From the NCBI GenBank assembly GCA_013003715.1, contig JABDIN010000108.1:1-64000 (forward strand): a DNA stretch of 64,000 nt, in the 5' to 3' direction. Source of the stretch: Desulfobacteraceae bacterium (lineage in GTDB: Bacteria; Desulfobacterota; Desulfobacteria; Desulfobacterales; Desulfosarcinaceae). Of the stretch, positions 17,490 to 27,323 are shown in pieces (position 1 is the stretch's first letter; every line of letters starts with the position of its first letter). Both the position numbers and the translations under genes were made by a program. The notes below the pieces were generated by a model. That model saw only the letters and a list, made by a program, of their open reading frames with translations. It was not told the DNA's origin and searched no databases.

Positions 17490-18500
17490 TCAACATATCC
17501 GCGGCAATTGCTCACCGGAGAGCATATCCACGATGCGATGCCCGCCAATCCGCGTTTCCATATATACCTTGCCGGGGTGATCCGCAACCACCTCACCGAT
17601 GATACAGGCATCTTTCCCATCGGGATCGTTTCGCATGGCCGCCAATACGGCTTCCGCTGCATCCGAATCGACGAATGCCAGCAGTTTACCCTCATTGGCC
17701 ACATAAAGCGGATCGAATCCCAACAATTCACAGATGCCGGCCACCTCCGGCTTCACCGGCAGGGCGGACTCAAACAATTTGATCCCCGCCCCGGATTGCA
17801 TGGCGATTTCGTTCAAGGCCGTTCCCACCCCGCCGCGGGTGGGATCGCGCAAGACATGAACGGCGCGCGGGTTCGCGAGTATTTTTCTGACCAGATGATT
17901 CAGGGCGGCCGTATCGCTCTTTATGGCCGTATCAAACCGGAGGCCTTCGCGTTGGGCCATCACCGCCATGCCGTGGTCGGCCATACTGCCGTTGATGATG
18001 ATCTTATCCCCGGCCCGGGCCTGGTCGCTGCCGACGCGAACCTGGGGGTTGATAGCACCGATACCCGACGTGTTGATAAAAATTTTATCCGCCGCCCCCT
18101 TGGGTACAACCTTGGTATCTCCGGTAACCAGGAGGACACCGGCCTGTTCAACCGCTTTTTTCATGCTGGCCAGAATGGTTTTCAGGTTACCCATGGGGAA
18201 TCCTTCTTCCAGGATCAGCCCCATGCTCACGTACATAGGCTCCGCACCGCACATGGCGACATCATTGACCGTGCCATTGACCGCCAGATCACCGATGTCA
18301 CCGCCCGGGAAAAAAATCGGGTCCACCACAAAGGTATCCGTGGAAAAGGCGAATCGGTCGCCATTCAAGTCCAGTATTGCCCCGTCATTCAGGGGGGACA
18401 GAAATTCATTGGTGAACAGGGGCAGCAACAGGTCGGCGGTGAGGTGATGCGATATCCTGCCGCCGCTGCCGTGATCCAAAAGGATTTTGTCGGATGTCAT
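17490..18500 (-). CDS. hypE: hydrogenase maturation protein HypE (carbamoyl dehydratase)
   Basis: Dehydrates the thiocarbamate on its C-terminal Cys to thiocyanate, the source of the CN ligands of the NiFe site. 336 residues: N-terminal ATP-binding AIRS domain (ILLDHGSGGRISHHL, FSTDTFVVDPIFFPGGDIGD), AIRS_C domain, and the diagnostic C-terminal PRIC whose last Cys is the carbamoyl carrier. It lies downstream of hypD (69-bp gap) and directly before apbE. Confidence 0.96.
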   Translation of the reverse strand: MTSDKILLDHGSGGRISHHLTADLLLPLFTNEFLSPLNDGAILDLNGDRFAFSTDTFVVDPIFFPGGDIGDLAVNGTVNDVAMCGAEPMYVSMGLILEEGFPMGNLKTILASMKKAVEQAGVLLVTGDTKVVPKGAADKIFINTSGIGAINPQVRVGSDQARAGDKIIINGSMADHGMAVMAQREGLRFDTAIKSDTAALNHLVRKILANPRAVHVLRDPTRGGVGTALNEIAMQSGAGIKLFESALPVKPEVAGICELLGFDPLYVANEGKLLAFVDSDAAEAVLAAMRNDPDGKDACIIGEVVADHPGKVYMETRIGGHRIVDMLSGEQLPRIC

Positions 18501-18569
18501 AGAGGGTTCCGCTTCATTTCCGGTTTATTAATGTTTAACCGATGCCACTTTCCATCTTCCGCCAGTTCG

Positions 18570-19658
18570 CTATACATGGTACCGGTAGTAGGCTGCGCAG
18601 GTGCCTTCACTGGAGACCATACACGGTCCCACCGGCGCCATGGGCGTGCACACCTTTTTGTACAGGCTGCATTCCGGCGGGGTTTTGGTCCCGGTCAGAA
18701 TTTCACCGCAGGCGCACCCTTTGGGTTCCGGTGCATCGGCAATCTTTATATCATACCGCACCTGCGCGTCAAACATCTGATACGCTTCAGCGATCTGCAA
18801 ACCGCTGCCGGGGATGATGCCCAATCCGCGCCACCGGGCGTCCGTGGGAGCAAACACCTCCGAAAGGCGTTTTTGGGCCTTGATGTTGCCGGCATCGGTG
18901 ACCGCCCTGGTGTAGACATTGCCCAATGCCGGAGAACCCCCGGCAATGGCGGCCACCAGTGTTTCAACGCCCTGAAGGATGTCAACGGGTTCGAAACCGG
19001 CCACCACGGACGGTATTTGGTATTTCTCAAAAAACGACCGGTAGGCGTTGACTCCGATGATCACGGATACGTGTCCCGGGAGCAGAAACCCGTCCACTCT
19101 GACGGTTTCGGCCGATGCAAGGGCTTCCAGGGCCGGTGGAACGAGTTTGTGAGCTGAGAATACCACAAAATTCCCAACGCCGGTTTGCCGGGCCATGGCA
19201 ATGGTGGCGGCAATGGTGGGGGCAGTGGTTTCAAAGCCCACCCCCAGGAACACAATGGTTTTATCCGTTGTCTGACGGGCCAATTCCAGGGCATCGATGG
19301 CGGAATAGACGATACGGATATCCGCGCCGTCCGCCCGGGCCTGCTGGAGCGAAGACGAGGTTCCGGGAACCCGTAGCAGGTCACCGAAGGTGGTGATGAT
19401 GACATCCTCTTTTTTCGCTGTTTCGATGAAGGCGTCGATTTCGCCCTGGGCCGTTACACATACCGGGCACCCGGGTCCGGACAAAAGGCTGATGTTTTCC
19501 GGCAGCAAAGACCGGATGCCGCTTCTGAAAATCGCCACGGTATGCGTGCCGCACACCTCCATGAGCCGGACGCCGGTTTTTCCCGCCGCCCGGATATTGT
19601 CCATCAGCCGATTCGAGATGCCGGCGTCCCGGTATTCCTCAAGATGTTTGATTGCCAT
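18570..19658 (-). CDS. hypD: hydrogenase maturation protein HypD
   Basis: Iron-sulfur scaffold that, with HypC, assembles the Fe(CN)2CO group. 362 residues with all HypD markers: MEVCGTHTVAIFRSG, LLSGPGCPVCVT, and the C-terminal cysteine-rich [4Fe-4S] region (GCACGEILTG, PPECSLYKKVCTP). The start follows the hypF stop by only two bases, so translation is coupled. Confidence 0.96.
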   Translation of the reverse strand: MAIKHLEEYRDAGISNRLMDNIRAAGKTGVRLMEVCGTHTVAIFRSGIRSLLPENISLLSGPGCPVCVTAQGEIDAFIETAKKEDVIITTFGDLLRVPGTSSSLQQARADGADIRIVYSAIDALELARQTTDKTIVFLGVGFETTAPTIAATIAMARQTGVGNFVVFSAHKLVPPALEALASAETVRVDGFLLPGHVSVIIGVNAYRSFFEKYQIPSVVAGFEPVDILQGVETLVAAIAGGSPALGNVYTRAVTDAGNIKAQKRLSEVFAPTDARWRGLGIIPGSGLQIAEAYQMFDAQVRYDIKIADAPEPKGCACGEILTGTKTPPECSLYKKVCTPMAPVGPCMVSSEGTCAAYYRYHV

Positions 19659-19660
19659 GG

Positions 19661-21958
19661 TTAAATTCCTATGTTTTTTTCCTCATCCACCTTTGCCGCC
19701 GCGATAACCGCCTGCCCCAGGGAGATGCCGGCATCGTTGGTGGGTACCGATTTATGGGTATGGACCGTAAATCCCCCGGTATCCAGACTGTTGACCATTC
19801 GGCCGAGGAGCATCGAATTTTGAAACACACCACCGCTGAGGGCGACCTGGTCGAGCCCGGTATCCGCACGCAGCCGCACGCAGACATCGGTGAACACATT
19901 TACCAGCGTCTGATGAAACCGGGCACTGATGATCGCAACCGGCACGTGTTGCCGTATGTCCTCAACCACGCCTTTGATGATAGGGGCGACGGGGATGAGG
20001 TATGGGTCTCCGATGTCGATGGCCACCGCATAGGCGTCCGTGACGGACTCGTCTGCTGCCATCTCCAGTTCCATGGCCGCCTGACCTTCATAGGCCACCG
20101 CAAACCGGATACCCAGAATGGCGGCCACGCCGTCAAACAGACGGCCCAGACTGGAAGTGAGCGGCGAGTTGATCTTTTTACGGATTATCCCGGCCAATAT
20201 CCGGACCTTTTGGGGATCGATGGTTCTCAACACCGGCAGATCGATGTCCAGACCGGATTCGCCAAAGGTGTCGAGCAAATAAGCGACCGCCATTCGCCAC
20301 GGTTCCCGGATAGCGGCACTGCTGCCCGGCATGGCCACGTATCTGAGATATGCGGCACGCGTGAAATCACCGGCATCGGCGATGAGAACTTCACCCCCCC
20401 ACACCGCACCGTCCGGCCCATACCCTGTACCGTCAAAGGCCAGACCGATCACCCGGCCATCCACCTTATTCTCGGCCATACAACTCACAATATGGGCATG
20501 GTGATGCTGTACCTCCACCAGCGTCATGCCTCTTTGCCCACGGGCATAACGGGTGCTTGCATAATCCGGATGAAGATCGCAGGCAATGATGGCGGGTTTT
20601 ATGTCCAGAATACGTTTCAAATGATCTATGGTCATGCCATAAAAATCTTCGGTGGCCAGGTTTTCCAGGTCGCCGATGTGTTGACTGAGAAACGCTTGGC
20701 GATCCCGTGTGAGGCACACCGTGTTCTTGAGCTCGGCGCCGCAGGCGATAATCCGGGGAAGCGGTCGTTTCAGGAATACGGGTATGGGCACATACCCCCG
20801 GGACCGCCGGATAAACCGGGTGGATCCGCTGCTCACCCGTACAATGGAATCATCGCTGCGGAGATAAATGTCCCGATTGTGAACCAGGAAAAAATCGGCG
20901 ATCCGGCCCAGACGCCCAAATGCTTCTCCATTGCCGATGGCGATGGGCTCCTCACTCAAGTTACCGCTGGTCATGACCAGGGCGGTGAAATCATGGGCCA
21001 GCAGCAGATAATGCAGGGGTGTGTAAGGCAGCATGACGCCGTAATAATGATTCCGGGGTGAGATGCGCCCGCTCAGAATTGCGTGCTCACGTTTTTTCAA
21101 CAATACGATGGGCCGTTGTATGCCGGACAGCAGAGTCGCTTCCTCGGGGCTGACCCGGGCGAACCGGCGGACGTGATCCAGATCCAACGCCATGACGGCA
21201 AGGGGTTTCTCTTCCCTGTGCTTGCGTTCCCGAAGCCGGGCGACCGCCTCATCGTTTTCCGCGTCCACCACCAGGTGAAACCCTCCCAATCCTTTGACGG
21301 CAAGGATATGTCCCGCTTTTATCAGTTCAGCGGTCCGGCCGATGGGGTCTTCGCCGGGGAGCTTGCGGCCGCCGGCATCATGCAGCGATACATGGGGACC
21401 GCACACCGGACAGGCATTCGGCTGGGCGTGGAACCGCCGGTCCCGGGGATTGTCATACTCCGATTGACAGTGGTCGCACATGACAAAGTGCCGCATGGAT
21501 GTTTTCAGCCGGTCGTAGGGAATATCGTCAATGATGGTGTAGCGGGGGCCGCAATTGGTACAATTGGTGAAGGGATAGCCGAACCGGCGGTCCTTGGGGT
21601 CCATCATTTCGTTGAGACAATCCCGGCACACCGACACATCGGGCGATATCAGGGTGGCGCGCGCACTGCCTGCCCGGCTGGCCGCAATGGTCATCTCCAC
21701 GGCACCGGTCACCGCCGACGGCAAATGGGTCATCTCAACGATATGGGCCAGCGGCGGGTGGCGGGTGGCAAGGTCTTCCATAAAAGAATCGATATCGGCC
21801 GGGCAGCCCTCCACATGGATATCCACGCCGGAGGCAGTATTGGAAACCGTTCCGGTCAATTTATGATTTCGGGCCAGTTGGAAGACGAAGGGCCGGAATC
21901 CCACCCCCTGGACAATACCGTTCACATTCAACCGCCTGGCGATGATCTCTGAGGTCAT
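19661..21958 (-). CDS. hypF: carbamoyltransferase HypF
   Basis: Forms carbamoyl-AMP from carbamoyl phosphate and ATP and transfers the carbamoyl group to HypE. About 765 residues, full length: acylphosphatase domain (NGIVQGVGFRPFVFQLA, residues 8-95), two zinc fingers (CRDC..CTNC and CDHC..CPVC), YrdC-like domain (about 205-385), and Kae1-like domain with HHHAH. The ATG chosen sits where homologues begin; a longer frame to 22024 would overlap the receiver gene. Fourth gene from the end of the operon. Confidence 0.95.
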   Translation of the reverse strand: MTSEIIARRLNVNGIVQGVGFRPFVFQLARNHKLTGTVSNTASGVDIHVEGCPADIDSFMEDLATRHPPLAHIVEMTHLPSAVTGAVEMTIAASRAGSARATLISPDVSVCRDCLNEMMDPKDRRFGYPFTNCTNCGPRYTIIDDIPYDRLKTSMRHFVMCDHCQSEYDNPRDRRFHAQPNACPVCGPHVSLHDAGGRKLPGEDPIGRTAELIKAGHILAVKGLGGFHLVVDAENDEAVARLRERKHREEKPLAVMALDLDHVRRFARVSPEEATLLSGIQRPIVLLKKREHAILSGRISPRNHYYGVMLPYTPLHYLLLAHDFTALVMTSGNLSEEPIAIGNGEAFGRLGRIADFFLVHNRDIYLRSDDSIVRVSSGSTRFIRRSRGYVPIPVFLKRPLPRIIACGAELKNTVCLTRDRQAFLSQHIGDLENLATEDFYGMTIDHLKRILDIKPAIIACDLHPDYASTRYARGQRGMTLVEVQHHHAHIVSCMAENKVDGRVIGLAFDGTGYGPDGAVWGGEVLIADAGDFTRAAYLRYVAMPGSSAAIREPWRMAVAYLLDTFGESGLDIDLPVLRTIDPQKVRILAGIIRKKINSPLTSSLGRLFDGVAAILGIRFAVAYEGQAAMELEMAADESVTDAYAVAIDIGDPYLIPVAPIIKGVVEDIRQHVPVAIISARFHQTLVNVFTDVCVRLRADTGLDQVALSGGVFQNSMLLGRMVNSLDTGGFTVHTHKSVPTNDAGISLGQAVIAAAKVDEEKNIGI

Positions 21959-22020
21959 TGGCACTCTTTTAAGAATTGGAATTGCTGATGAAGGATGCAG
22001 GCCGGCTTCCCCACGGATGG

Positions 22021-22401
22021 TCAAAACGATTGAACATGTTGTTGCGCCTGCTGCAGCGCCTGCTTCAATGCCACCGGATCCAATGGTTTATGCAGAAAAT
22101 GGGCGGCTCCCGAATCAAGTGCCTGTTTCTCCAGATCCCTGTCGCCATGTCCGGTGATTACGATCACCTGTGTTTCCGGCACGGTGGCCTTTATTTTTTT
22201 CAACAATAAAAGACCATCTTTGCCGGGCATTTTGATATCCGTAATCACAATGGATGGTTTTTCAGTGGTGAAGATGTCGATCCCCGCCGCCTCATTTTCC
22301 GCAGCCAGCACCTTATACCCGATGGCCTCCAGAAACAGGCGCAGCATGGCCAGGGACGGCACTTCGTCATCGACTATCAATATCGTCGCCAATTCATTCA
22401 T
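22021..22401 (-). CDS. stand-alone CheY-like response regulator receiver
   Basis: 126 residues, a receiver domain only, with no output domain. It has the acidic pocket (VDDE near residue 11), the phospho-acceptor Asp in ITDIKMPG, the conserved Thr in VIVITGHG and the Lys in HKPLD. It starts eight bases after the PAS kinase stop, so it is that kinase's likely partner. Being output-less, it probably works as a phosphorelay shuttle or by protein contact. The MMPL-linked kinase upstream could also use it. Confidence 0.93.
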   Translation of the reverse strand: MNELATILIVDDEVPSLAMLRLFLEAIGYKVLAAENEAAGIDIFTTEKPSIVITDIKMPGKDGLLLLKKIKATVPETQVIVITGHGDRDLEKQALDSGAAHFLHKPLDPVALKQALQQAQQHVQSF

Positions 22402-22409
22402 AGGCCTGT

Positions 22410-24497
22410 TCAGGAAGCGGCCCGGGGGAAAAAAAACGTGAACGTGGTACCATCGCCTTCACTGGTGTCCACTTCGAATCTGCCATTGTAGTCGTTTACA
22501 ATACCGTAGATAATGGACAGACCAAGCCCCATGCCTTTTCCAACCTCCTTTGTGGTAAAAAAGGGTTCGAATATTTTCTCCAGATCGTTTTTCGGGATTC
22601 CCATGCCGGTGTCCGATATTGTGAATATCACCTGATCGTTTTCAAGGAAAGACTGAAATTTGATAACACGTTCTTCGAAACCGTCAGCGGGAGTGGTTTT
22701 CTGATCGATGGCGTCACGGGCATTCGTCACCAGGTTGAAAACCACTTGTTCCAGCCGATTCGAATTGGCCATAATCGGCGGCAAGTCCTCGGGAAGGTCC
22801 AGTTCAACCCGGATGTTCTGCAGCATGAGTTGCTGTCCGATGATGCTGATCACCCGACTGATGGCCGTGTTTACAGAGACCTGTTCTTTTTTAAAATCCG
22901 CCCGCCGGCCGAACACACGCAGCCGCTGGATGATATCCGAGGCCCGATCCACTTGTTCCGAAATGCTGTCCACCACTTTCAACAGATTTTTCTCGGGAAT
23001 TTCACGCTTCTCCCGGGTCATCATTTTGAAATATTCCGATCCCAGTTTGATGGCGTTCAACGGCTGGTTCAATTCATGAGCGATGCCGGCGGACATTTCA
23101 CCCAAGGTGGTCATTTTGCTCGCCTGGTATAGTTGCGCGTCCTTCTCAATGGTCTCCGTGATATCCGTCGCCGCCAGAATAATGGCCTGACGATCCTGGT
23201 AACTCACCGGGCAGGCATTGACCTTCAAATAAAAGGGGTGGCCACCTTTTCGCCGATGCCGCACTTTTTGACTGACCACACACCCATTTGCCAGCTCCCC
23301 CGGACTGAAAAAAATCCCGTCACTTTCCTCGCTCTCGAATGCACCCAGGGTGGAAAACGGCTGTCCCAGCAATTCGGACCGGTTGTATCCATAGGTCTCC
23401 ACGGCGCTGGGATTGGCGTCGATGATCTCATGGGGCGTGTCCATACCCAGAACAAATATGGGGTTGGGGCCGCTGTTGAACAGGGACCGGTACTTTTCCT
23501 CGGACTCATACAATGCCTGGTCGGCCAGTTTTCGCTCGGTAATATCCAGAAAAGCACCGGTGATAAAATCCATTCCCCCCTCTTCATTGCAAATGATCTG
23601 TCCACCCACTTCCACCCAGATATTCTCACCGGTGTTCTTGATAATCCGGTATTCTGCCGAGTAGGTTTTATCGCCCTTTAACGCTTCGATATACTTCTGA
23701 CGGGCGAACTCCCGATCATCCTCATGGATGATATCGAACCATGTGATCTGTTTATCAATAAACATCCACCGGGGATATCCGGTGAGATGCTCGATCTTGT
23801 CATCAAAAAATTCCACGGCCCCGTCATCGTACGCCTTGAACACGATATTGGGCAAATTGTTGATGAGCAGGCGATAATTGCGTTCGCTTTCCTTCAACGC
23901 CCTGTCGGACCGCTTTTTCTCGGTAATATCCGAAGCGAGAAGCAGAAAACCGGCCACATCACCACTGGGATCGATTAGCGCGTTGATGGACATGGACACC
24001 GGAAATTTACCCCTGTTTTTCCTTACGTATATCCATTCCTGCTGCCAGGAAGAGTGGCGAATGGCATATTCAAGCAGAATATCCACATCCGTCAATGTCC
24101 GGCCGCATGCTTTGCTCAAAATACGGCTGCGTTCGGCCAATTCGGATGGATCGTGGAAAATGAGGGGTGTTTTTTTCCCGATGATCTCTTCGGACTTATA
24201 CCCCAGCAGGTTCTCCGCCCCCTTGTTGAAAACAATAATCTGACCGGATTTATTGGTGGCGATGATGGCCATTTGGGCCGCCGAATCCAATACCGCCTTC
24301 CGCTGAGCATTGGCCTCCTGGAAGCGCCGGAGTATTTTCTCCGTTTCCTCGAATTGCTTGACCACCAGGCTGGCCGTTATTTCAGCCGATTCCCTTGCAA
24401 CACGTATCTCCTGCTTGAGAACGCGGTTCTCTTCCTCGAGGACTCGAATCCTTTCAAGGTCAAAATCGACTTCATGGTCTACAGCGTCGGTGGTCAT
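22410..24497 (-). CDS. triple-PAS sensor histidine kinase
   Basis: 695 residues, no membrane span, so cytosolic. Order: coiled coil (about 15-65), PAS 1 (70-195), PAS 2 (205-325), PAS 3 (335-450), dimerisation/phospho-acceptor domain with GEMSAGIAHELNQPLNAIK (His474), and HATPase_c with NLVTNARDAI, DTGMGIP and GKGMGLGLS. The HELNQPLNAI form of the H-box is shared with the kinase half of the MMPL fusion. Lying between a cytosolic hydrogenase and a lone receiver, it parallels HupT/HoxJ, PAS kinases that receive the H2 signal from a regulatory hydrogenase. That role is inferred from position. Confidence 0.92.
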   Translation of the reverse strand: MTTDAVDHEVDFDLERIRVLEEENRVLKQEIRVARESAEITASLVVKQFEETEKILRRFQEANAQRKAVLDSAAQMAIIATNKSGQIIVFNKGAENLLGYKSEEIIGKKTPLIFHDPSELAERSRILSKACGRTLTDVDILLEYAIRHSSWQQEWIYVRKNRGKFPVSMSINALIDPSGDVAGFLLLASDITEKKRSDRALKESERNYRLLINNLPNIVFKAYDDGAVEFFDDKIEHLTGYPRWMFIDKQITWFDIIHEDDREFARQKYIEALKGDKTYSAEYRIIKNTGENIWVEVGGQIICNEEGGMDFITGAFLDITERKLADQALYESEEKYRSLFNSGPNPIFVLGMDTPHEIIDANPSAVETYGYNRSELLGQPFSTLGAFESEESDGIFFSPGELANGCVVSQKVRHRRKGGHPFYLKVNACPVSYQDRQAIILAATDITETIEKDAQLYQASKMTTLGEMSAGIAHELNQPLNAIKLGSEYFKMMTREKREIPEKNLLKVVDSISEQVDRASDIIQRLRVFGRRADFKKEQVSVNTAISRVISIIGQQLMLQNIRVELDLPEDLPPIMANSNRLEQVVFNLVTNARDAIDQKTTPADGFEERVIKFQSFLENDQVIFTISDTGMGIPKNDLEKIFEPFFTTKEVGKGMGLGLSIIYGIVNDYNGRFEVDTSEGDGTTFTFFFPRAAS

Positions 24498-24684
24498 GAT
24501 ATTCTCTCATCATTGTCAATTGTCATCCCTCCGCACAAATGTGTCCGGGACAGACGGATTGACATCTGAATGGTGTGGTCCGGCGATCGTGCCCGTATCA
24601 TATTTTCCGGCCGGTCAGGCGGACAGATGGCCTGTTCGATTCATCTTCCGTCAGATATGGTTCGGCTCAAATCTCCGATATCGC

Positions 24685-26253
24685 CTAAAACCGGAGTGTA
24701 AATCTTCGACGGTTGTTGTGTTGCCCTTTGTTCCGCCAATTCCCGTCGGGGGTGACGGCATGAACACAGCACACCAGGCAGGGGTCGAATGATCGAATCA
24801 CATGCTCCACTTCCACGGGATTGTCCGGATCGGCTACCCGGGTGCCCACAAGGGCATGCTCGCAGGGTCCCTTGAGATCATTTTTATCCGTGGGTGAAAG
24901 ATTCCATGCCGTGGGCGTGATAATCTGGTAATTGGCGATCTTGTTGTCCACTATTTTCATCCAATGCCCAAGGGCTCCGCGAGGCGCCTGAATGAGGCCA
25001 ACCCCGTCACCGTCTTTTTTCGTATGGTAATTATGAAAAAATTCGGAGTCCTGCCGCAACATCTCCTTCAACCATTGATCCATGATGGGAATCAAGGCCG
25101 CCGGGCGGACCAGGCGCGCCAATTGACGCTCAAAAACGCTTCCCCTCCGGCCTGCCGGCAAATCCAGAAACAGCGGGTCCGATGCAATGATCCGTTCGGC
25201 CAACGGACCGGTTTCAGCCGGTTTTCCATGATACCTCGGCGCCTTTGACCAGCTATATTTTTTACCGTCGCCGGTAGGTTGCAGCGGCAGTGTCCTCCCA
25301 TTAAACGGATGCGACGGTCCCATGTAATCGTCAAAATAGGCGCGGGAGACATCCTCCCGGACCATGCGTTCGTCAAACACCTGCACGGCCTCACCATCGT
25401 AAAAACCGGACGGCATATAATTCCGGTGCCCTTCCGGCGCCGCCACCCGGGTAACCGTCGGCATGGTCAAGCCGCCGAAACTGATAAATGTGCCCGGCCC
25501 CATGCCCATTGTATCCAGACCGGCGGCTTTGGCGAACCGGATAAAAAAGCCCACGTCTCCCTCGCTGTGCGCCGGTTTTTCATGCAACCATTCCTCCAGA
25601 CCTTGTCGGGATTCGATCTCACCCCAGCGTTCCAGGGTGCATCCCAGCACGTTGGTTTCATACCACCGGCGAAAGTTGCTGAGCAAATGCCGGCAGCTCC
25701 CGATGTCGTTGGAACTGGGAAGAGAAACCACACCGCCCGGCACAATGAATGAAGAGTGGGGCCATTGTCCGCCGAGAATGGAAATGATTTCCAACAATTT
25801 CTTGGTTTCCCGGATGGTCTGAACCACAGCCTCTCCCTTGAACACTGCATACCGCCGCAACGCCTCGTCGTATAAGGGCTGCTGCGCATGCGCCGGGCTG
25901 GTGAAATCGGGGAAAAACAACAGGAAAGATTGCCGGATATCATTCTGAAGCATTTCCGTCATCACGGTGACATTACGAAGCCGTAAACTGTCATCCGGCG
26001 TATTGGCCTTGTAAGCCATATCAAGGGCTTTTGCCGCTGCTTTCAGGTGGGACGTGGTACATATCCCGCAAATCCGGGGGGTAATGACCAAACTGTCCAG
26101 GGGGCTTCGGCCAATGAGCATATTTTCAAATCCCCGGTACATTGTCCCGGCACACCTTGCATCGGTGACCTCGCGATCTTCAATGGTCAAACGGACCTTA
26201 AGATCTCCCTCGACACGATTCACCGGTAATACTTCAATTGTTTTGGTTGCCAC
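24685..26253 (-). CDS. cytosolic [NiFe] hydrogenase large subunit, group 2-like, possibly H2-sensing
   Basis: 522 residues. The N-terminal nickel motif is RICGICTTSH (Cys62, Cys65) and the C-terminal one DPCLVCCVH (Cys492, Cys495, His498), with an extra Cys496. A 24-residue tail follows His498, so proteolytic processing is expected; the classic H2 sensors HupV/HoxC lack such a tail, which argues against a pure sensor. The GTG start is supported by an AGGA site. It pairs with the signal-less small subunit upstream and is followed by the PAS kinase gene (187-bp gap). Uptake in the cytosol or sensing are both possible. Confidence 0.85.
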   Translation of the reverse strand: MATKTIEVLPVNRVEGDLKVRLTIEDREVTDARCAGTMYRGFENMLIGRSPLDSLVITPRICGICTTSHLKAAAKALDMAYKANTPDDSLRLRNVTVMTEMLQNDIRQSFLLFFPDFTSPAHAQQPLYDEALRRYAVFKGEAVVQTIRETKKLLEIISILGGQWPHSSFIVPGGVVSLPSSNDIGSCRHLLSNFRRWYETNVLGCTLERWGEIESRQGLEEWLHEKPAHSEGDVGFFIRFAKAAGLDTMGMGPGTFISFGGLTMPTVTRVAAPEGHRNYMPSGFYDGEAVQVFDERMVREDVSRAYFDDYMGPSHPFNGRTLPLQPTGDGKKYSWSKAPRYHGKPAETGPLAERIIASDPLFLDLPAGRRGSVFERQLARLVRPAALIPIMDQWLKEMLRQDSEFFHNYHTKKDGDGVGLIQAPRGALGHWMKIVDNKIANYQIITPTAWNLSPTDKNDLKGPCEHALVGTRVADPDNPVEVEHVIRSFDPCLVCCVHAVTPDGNWRNKGQHNNRRRFTLRF

Positions 26254-26331
26254 GGTCAGATGTTCCTGTTGTCTTTAGAGGTAGTCGAAATATGGGCTTA
26301 CCACCGTCTTTCACAGACGGTTCATCCCGCA

Positions 26332-27270
26332 TCAGATATCGGTTTTACGTTTTATCAACCGCTCGGGCGCCGCGGCTGCCGCCATTCCCTTGTAGGCCAT
26401 ATAATGAGCCCGGCTGACACCGTCCGGCAATTGTATGGGAATGCCTTCGATGTTTAAAGTCTGAAAATAAGGATAGGTATGCGGAAACTCCGGACTCGTG
26501 CAGCCGAAACAAGGCACCCCCGCCCGTGTCTTCGAGGATCTGCGATTCCAAAGGGTTTTATTGCAGGGACCGTACACCAGGGGGCCATGGCAGCCCATGT
26601 AGAAAAACATGCAGCCCTTCTCGCCGAATTTTTTTTCTTCGACCCTGTATTCATGGTACTCGTTTCGCGTACACCCCTGGTGGACCATCACGCTGAACCA
26701 ATCCATCGGGGAATTGTAAGGACCGAGCTCCAGCTCGATGCCCGAACAAACCGCCGACAACACCCCGCACACCACATCACAATGACACGGGCATCCCGGC
26801 AAATTGACCACCGGCAACCCGCTCCCGGACCGAAAATGTTCGCCCAACAACCCGCCCGGATTCCCTTTGTTGTATTGCAGGCCTCCCGCCTGGATTTCCC
26901 CGTCTTTACCGAACCCGCCGAAGCTGGCGCAGGTTCCCACCGCCAGCACATATTCCGCCTGCTGCGCCAGGGCGAATATGAGGTCTTTTTTGGGGTTGCC
27001 AAAATACTCATCATACATTCCGGTATGTTCCGGGCCATGAATTATGGAACCTTCCACACATAGAATGTCCACCTTCTTTTTACCCGTAATTATTTTTTCA
27101 TTAATCCGCTGCAACTCCGGTGCGGACAGCCGTGAAAACGTCGGATGCCAGATGACGTCGATACGGAGGGATTCAAACAATTCGAGAATATCCGGTGCTT
27201 CTGCATTCAACAAGGACCACGTATCCCCACCGCATCCCCCGCCATGCATCCAGTATAATGATTTGGACAT
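26332..27270 (-). CDS. cytosolic [NiFe] hydrogenase small subunit without Tat signal
   Basis: 312 residues. The protein starts directly with the flavodoxin-like domain (LYWMHGGGCGGDTWSLLNAE), so there is no export signal. The proximal-cluster motif reads C13-G-G-D16: the second Cys of the usual CxxC is Asp. Other cluster ligands are present (GTCASFGG, LPGCPCH, HQGCTRNEYHEY, CMFFYMGCHGP, PCFGCTSPEFP). Group 2 enzymes often have CxxN/D here. A GGAG site precedes the ATG. It follows the MMPL kinase by 53 bp and precedes the large subunit. Confidence 0.85.
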   Translation of the reverse strand: MSKSLYWMHGGGCGGDTWSLLNAEAPDILELFESLRIDVIWHPTFSRLSAPELQRINEKIITGKKKVDILCVEGSIIHGPEHTGMYDEYFGNPKKDLIFALAQQAEYVLAVGTCASFGGFGKDGEIQAGGLQYNKGNPGGLLGEHFRSGSGLPVVNLPGCPCHCDVVCGVLSAVCSGIELELGPYNSPMDWFSVMVHQGCTRNEYHEYRVEEKKFGEKGCMFFYMGCHGPLVYGPCNKTLWNRRSSKTRAGVPCFGCTSPEFPHTYPYFQTLNIEGIPIQLPDGVSRAHYMAYKGMAAAAAPERLIKRKTDI

Positions 27271-27323
27271 CTGTTTACTCCATTAAATAAAAAGTTGTCT
27301 GTCGCGAGGCAATCCCACAGTCT

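Noticed and set aside
17508-19157. 549-codon open frame on the plus strand
   Set aside because: It lies wholly antisense to hypE and hypD, has no domain and no ribosome site; it is a by-product of GC-biased codon use.
19652-21061. 469-codon open frame on the plus strand
   Set aside because: Antisense to hypF, whose domains are complete.
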